The translations under genes and the position numbers were made by a program. This document shows positions 61,330 through 64,000 of a DNA stretch of 64,000 nucleotides, piece by piece. The DNA is from Anaeromyxobacter terrae (GTDB taxonomy: Bacteria > Myxococcota > Myxococcia > Myxococcales > Anaeromyxobacteraceae), in assembly GCF_022690685.1 (NCBI RefSeq), contig NZ_JALCYY010000014.1, positions 43,716 to 107,715 of the forward strand, read 5' to 3'. Under the pieces are notes generated by a model. That model made no database searches, was not told the origin of the DNA, and was given only the letters and a program-made list of their open reading frames with translations. Position 1 is the first letter of the stretch; the number at the start of each line of letters is the position of its first letter.

Positions 61330-62393
61330 AGCACCCGCCGCGGCGGCGAGCGCCACCACTCCAGCAGCGCGGGGGCGATGCCCGGGAGCGGGAGGACCCG
61401 CTCGACCGCGCCCCGGGCGATCGCCTCCTTCGGCATGCCGAACACGACGCAGCTCGCCTCGTCCTGCGCGAGCGTGCGCGCACCCGCGGCGCGGAGCTCG
61501 GCGAGGCCGTCGGCGCCGTCGTCGCCCATGCCGGTGAGGATCACGCCGGCCGCGTTGCCGCCGGCCGCCTGGGCCGCCGAGCGGAACAGGACGTTCACGC
61601 TCGGCCGGTGCAGCGACACGGGCGGACCGTCGAGGACCTCCACGAAGTAGTGCGCGCTCGAGCGCCGCAGCGCCAGGTGCCGGTTGCCGGGCGCGACGAG
61701 CGCCCGGCCCGGGCCGAGCCGGTCGCCGTGCGCGGCCTCCTTCACCTCGATGCGGCAGCTCCGGTCGAGGCGAGCCGCGAACTGCGCGGTGAACACCTCC
61801 GGCATGTGCTGGACGATCGCGACGCCGGGAGCGTCCGGGGGCAGCGCCTCGAGGAGCTGGCGGAGCGCCTCGGTCCCGCCGGTGGAGGCGCCGATGACGA
61901 CGACGCGCTCGGCCGCGCCGCGCGCCGCCGGCCTGGGCGGGATCACCGCGTCGGCGGACAGCTTGGCCGCGGGGCGCGGAGCGGCCGTCCGCCGGGAGAC
62001 GCGCGCGAGCACCGCGGCGCGGACGACGTGCACGAGGCGCGCGGCCGAGTCCTCGAGGAACCCCTTCACCCCGAGGCGCGGCTTCGCGACGAGGTCGACC
62101 GCGCCCTCCTCGAGCGCCCGGAGCGCGATCTCGGTGCCCGGTCCGGCGAGCCCGGAGCAGACCACCACCGGGATGGGATCCTCGGCCATCACCTTGCGCA
62201 GGAAGGTGAGCCCGTCCATCCGCGGCATCTCGATGTCGAGGACGATCGCGTCCGGGCGCTCCCGGCGCATCTTCTCCATCGCGATGATGGGGTCGTGAGC
62301 GGTCGCGACCGCGAGCCCCGCGCGGCCGAGGATCTGCGCCAGCGCCTGCCGCACCACGGCGGAGTCGTCGACCACGAGGACGCGGGCGGGCAT
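61326..62393 (-). CDS. cheB: Chemotaxis response regulator methylesterase
   Basis: A 355-residue protein. REC domain with Asp53 ([15 protein letters not shown]) and a methylesterase domain with catalytic Ser in [12 protein letters not shown], His in [10 protein letters not shown] and Asp in [13 protein letters not shown]. Removes methyl groups from chemoreceptors. Start overlaps the cheR stop by one base. Confidence 0.95.
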   Translation of the reverse strand: MPARVLVVDDSAVVRQALAQILGRAGLAVATAHDPIIAMEKMRRERPDAIVLDIEMPRMDGLTFLRKVMAEDPIPVVVCSGLAGPGTEIALRALEEGAVDLVAKPRLGVKGFLEDSAARLVHVVRAAVLARVSRRTAAPRPAAKLSADAVIPPRPAARGAAERVVVIGASTGGTEALRQLLEALPPDAPGVAIVQHMPEVFTAQFAARLDRSCRIEVKEAAHGDRLGPGRALVAPGNRHLALRRSSAHYFVEVLDGPPVSLHRPSVNVLFRSAAQAAGGNAAGVILTGMGDDGADGLAELRAAGARTLAQDEASCVVFGMPKEAIARGAVERVLPLPGIAPALLEWWRSPPRRVL

Positions 62394-63304
62394 CAGGCGC
62401 TCCGCGCCGGGGGCGGCACCGTGTACACGGTCGGCATGGCCGCCCGCGCGCGGGTGGTGAGCCCGCCGAGGCTCTCGGCGTGGCCGAGGAACAGGTGTCC
62501 GCCCGGCTCCAGCCGGTCGACGAGCCGCTCCACCACGCGCTCCTTCGCCTTGCGCTCGAAGTAGATGAGGACGTTCCGGCAGAACACGAGCTCGAAGCGC
62601 GCGTCGGGCCAGGCGTCGCCGTTCAGGTTCAGCCGATCGAACCGCACGAGCCGGCGGATCTCGGGGCCCGCCTTCATGAGCCCCTCCTGGCTGCCCACGC
62701 CGCGGAGCATGAAGGCCTTGAGGTACGCCTCGGGGATCTCGCTCGCCTTGTCGATCGGCCAGACGGCGGCGCGGGCGCGCTCGAGGATCTTGGTGGAGAG
62801 GTCGGTCGCGAGGACCTCGAGCTCCCAGCCGGAGGGGAACGCGTCGAGCAGCGCCATCGCGAGCGAGTAGGGCTCCTCGCCGCTCGAGCACGCCGCGCTC
62901 CACACCCGGATCCGCCGCGGGCGCCGACCGGCCTCCGCCTCCTCGCGCAGCGCGGGGAACACCCGCCCCTGGAGGAACTCGAAGTGGCGCGGCTCGCGGA
63001 AGAAGTGCGTCTCGTTCGTGCAGATCGCGTCGAGCATCCGCACCTTCTCGGCCGGGTCCTCGCGCACGCGCTCGTAGTAGGCGCGGTAGCTCGCGAGGCC
63101 GAGCTCCCGCAGCCGGCGCGCGAGCCGTCCGACGAGGAGGGCCTTCTTCACCGGCGCGAGCCAGATCCCCGCCTCGGCGTGGATGAGCCGCTGGAAGAGC
63201 TCGAACTCGCCGTCGCTCACCGCGGTCACGGCCGGCGCCACGGCGGCGGGGAGGGTCCCCGCGCCGGCGGCCGGGCGCATCCGACGCTCCGCGCGCGCGG
63301 TCAC
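62393..63304 (-). CDS. cheR: Chemotaxis receptor methyltransferase
   Basis: A 303-residue SAM-dependent methyltransferase if GTG 63304 is used; TTG 63313 or ATG 63280 are alternatives. N-terminal helical domain ([18 protein letters not shown]), [19 protein letters not shown] site [16 protein letters not shown], and [17 protein letters not shown]. Adds methyl groups to receptors. Between cheW and cheB. Confidence 0.94.
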   Translation of the reverse strand: MTARAERRMRPAAGAGTLPAAVAPAVTAVSDGEFELFQRLIHAEAGIWLAPVKKALLVGRLARRLRELGLASYRAYYERVREDPAEKVRMLDAICTNETHFFREPRHFEFLQGRVFPALREEAEAGRRPRRIRVWSAACSSGEEPYSLAMALLDAFPSGWELEVLATDLSTKILERARAAVWPIDKASEIPEAYLKAFMLRGVGSQEGLMKAGPEIRRLVRFDRLNLNGDAWPDARFELVFCRNVLIYFERKAKERVVERLVDRLEPGGHLFLGHAESLGGLTTRARAAMPTVYTVPPPARSA

Positions 63305-63314
63305 GCGAACCAAC

Positions 63315-63869
63315 CTACGCGGCCTCCGCCGAGCCGGCGGCCGGGGTCTCCACGGCGGGGTCGGTCGCGCCCTCGAGCGCGCCGGCGGCGGCGTCGCGCG
63401 CGAACTCCTTCTCGTCGGCCGAGATGACGCGGTCGAGGTCGAGGAGGAGCACGAACCGCTTGCCGACCTTGCCCATGCCGAGGAGGAAATCGACCTTCAC
63501 CGCCGTGCCGAAGGCCGGGGCCGGCTCGACGTCCGCGGGGCCGAGCTCGATGACCTCGCGCACCGCATCGGCCATGACGCCCACGACCGCGGGCTGGCCG
63601 TCGAGCCGCGCCTCGACGATGAGGATGCAGGTGAGGCGCGAGACCTCGGTCTCCGGCAGCCCGAACTTGGCGGCGAGGTCGACGACGGGGACGACCTGGC
63701 CGCGCAGGTTGATGACGCCGCGCACGGAGCGCGGGGTGGACGGCACGCGCGTGACCGTCTCGTACTGGAGGATCTCCTTCACCTTGAGGATGCCGACGCC
63801 GTACTCGCCGCCCGCGAGGGAGAAGGAGAGGTACTGCGCGCGATCGTCCGCTTCAGTCGCCTGAGTCAT
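63315..63869 (-). CDS. cheW: Chemotaxis coupling protein
   Basis: A 184-residue CheW. YLSFSLAGGEYGVGILKVKE, RGVINLRGQVVPVVDLAAKF and VDFLLGMGKVGKRFVLLLDL are diagnostic. The C-terminal tail is Ala/Glu-rich. Links chemoreceptors to CheA. First visible gene of cheW-cheR-cheB; the operon may begin here. Confidence 0.95.
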   Translation of the reverse strand: MTQATEADDRAQYLSFSLAGGEYGVGILKVKEILQYETVTRVPSTPRSVRGVINLRGQVVPVVDLAAKFGLPETEVSRLTCILIVEARLDGQPAVVGVMADAVREVIELGPADVEPAPAFGTAVKVDFLLGMGKVGKRFVLLLDLDRVISADEKEFARDAAAGALEGATDPAVETPAAGSAEAA

Positions 63870-63881
63870 GTCGTCTCCATT

Positions 63882-63960
63882 TGAACGGGGGCTGCGCCCC
63901 CGCCCCGCCGAGCGAAGCTCGTCGGGGCCCCACCCCTGCTCGGCGGGGCCCGTGAACGGT
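63882..63960. repeat. Inverted copy of the repeat block at 60862
   Basis: Reading on the reverse strand, this stretch repeats GTGGGGCCCCGACGAGCT-TCGCTCGGCGGGGCGGGGGC found inside the fdx-iscX block (about 60949-60990), ending in GCAGCCCCC. It lies just upstream of cheW. Confidence 0.7.
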
Positions 63961-63990
63961 CGCGCCCGCTTCGCGGGGTCGCGACCGTTC
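63954..63990. repeat. Strong hairpin upstream of cheW
   Basis: GAACGGTCGCG (63954-63964) pairs with CGCGACCGTTC (63980-63990), and CCCGC/GCGGG continues inside with a 3-base TTC loop. It may be part of the same repeat family or a terminator of a gene beyond the window. Confidence 0.6.
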
Positions 63991-64000
63991 CCCGCCGGGA

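Overview
The window is very GC-rich (roughly 70% or more), with codon third positions almost entirely G or C. Gene content and organisation (response regulators with PATAN/DUF4388 domains, many lipoproteins with Cys-rich or BACON-like repeats, a WYL regulator pair, a zinc-ribbon HscB, an ArgJ-ArgB fusion) suggest a myxobacterium, most likely close to Anaeromyxobacter. This assignment is inference from protein style; no rRNA is present. I see no insertion sequence, integrase, prophage or CRISPR array. The DNA reads as chromosomal backbone carrying a few decayed gene fragments and small interspersed repeats.\n\nRegion 1 (1-9960) is a patchwork of small metabolic and membrane genes: a truncated sodium-dependent transporter, an alanyl-tRNA editing protein, two DoxX-type proteins, an ArsR-type regulator with two matching operator palindromes, a TMEM175-like channel, a tandem YciI protein, a YhhN lysoplasmalogenase-like protein and an MFS permease. 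Region 2 (10100-16200) holds secreted proteins: a lipin-like phosphatase lipoprotein with a partner lipoprotein, a DUF1963 protein and a large BACON-repeat/propeller lipoprotein. Region 3 (16680-23960) has soluble enzymes (aldo-keto reductase, PLP decarboxylase, SDR, SRPBCC, ABM monooxygenase) with an AraC regulator and several gene relics. Two tRNAs (Val, Asp) with a near-consensus promoter and a terminator follow.\n\nRegion 4 (24380-34740) contains a RapA-like helicase, an ArgE-type deacylase after hutF (histidine catabolism), then dapF followed closely by two multidomain response regulators and a PhzF-family gene. Region 5 (34820-45573) has hemerythrin, a sensor kinase translationally coupled to an M16 peptidase, a coiled-coil protein, a WYL regulator pair, a single-domain response regulator and two oxidoreductases. 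Region 6 (45570-52120) holds a ClpC-like ATPase with an extra N-terminal zinc finger and a compact arginine operon, argC-argJB-argR. A perfect ARG-box palindrome overlaps the predicted argC -10 element, and the last gene encodes the repressor. A tRNA-Leu lies just upstream.\n\nRegion 7 (52230-64000) has two exported proteins, a DsbD-like protein, and the full iron-sulfur assembly cluster iscS-iscU-iscA-hscB-hscA-fdx-iscX. The isc cluster has a near-consensus promoter, no adjacent iscR, a hairpin between iscA and hscB, and a block of repeats between fdx and iscX. It converges on a chemotaxis operon, cheW-cheR-cheB, on the other strand. The most interesting items are the ArgJ-ArgB fusion with its ARG box, the eukaryote-like zinc domain of HscB, the McsA-like finger on ClpC, the paired ATCGA-N6-TCGAT operators, and an 87-nt repeat present twice with a covarying hairpin.
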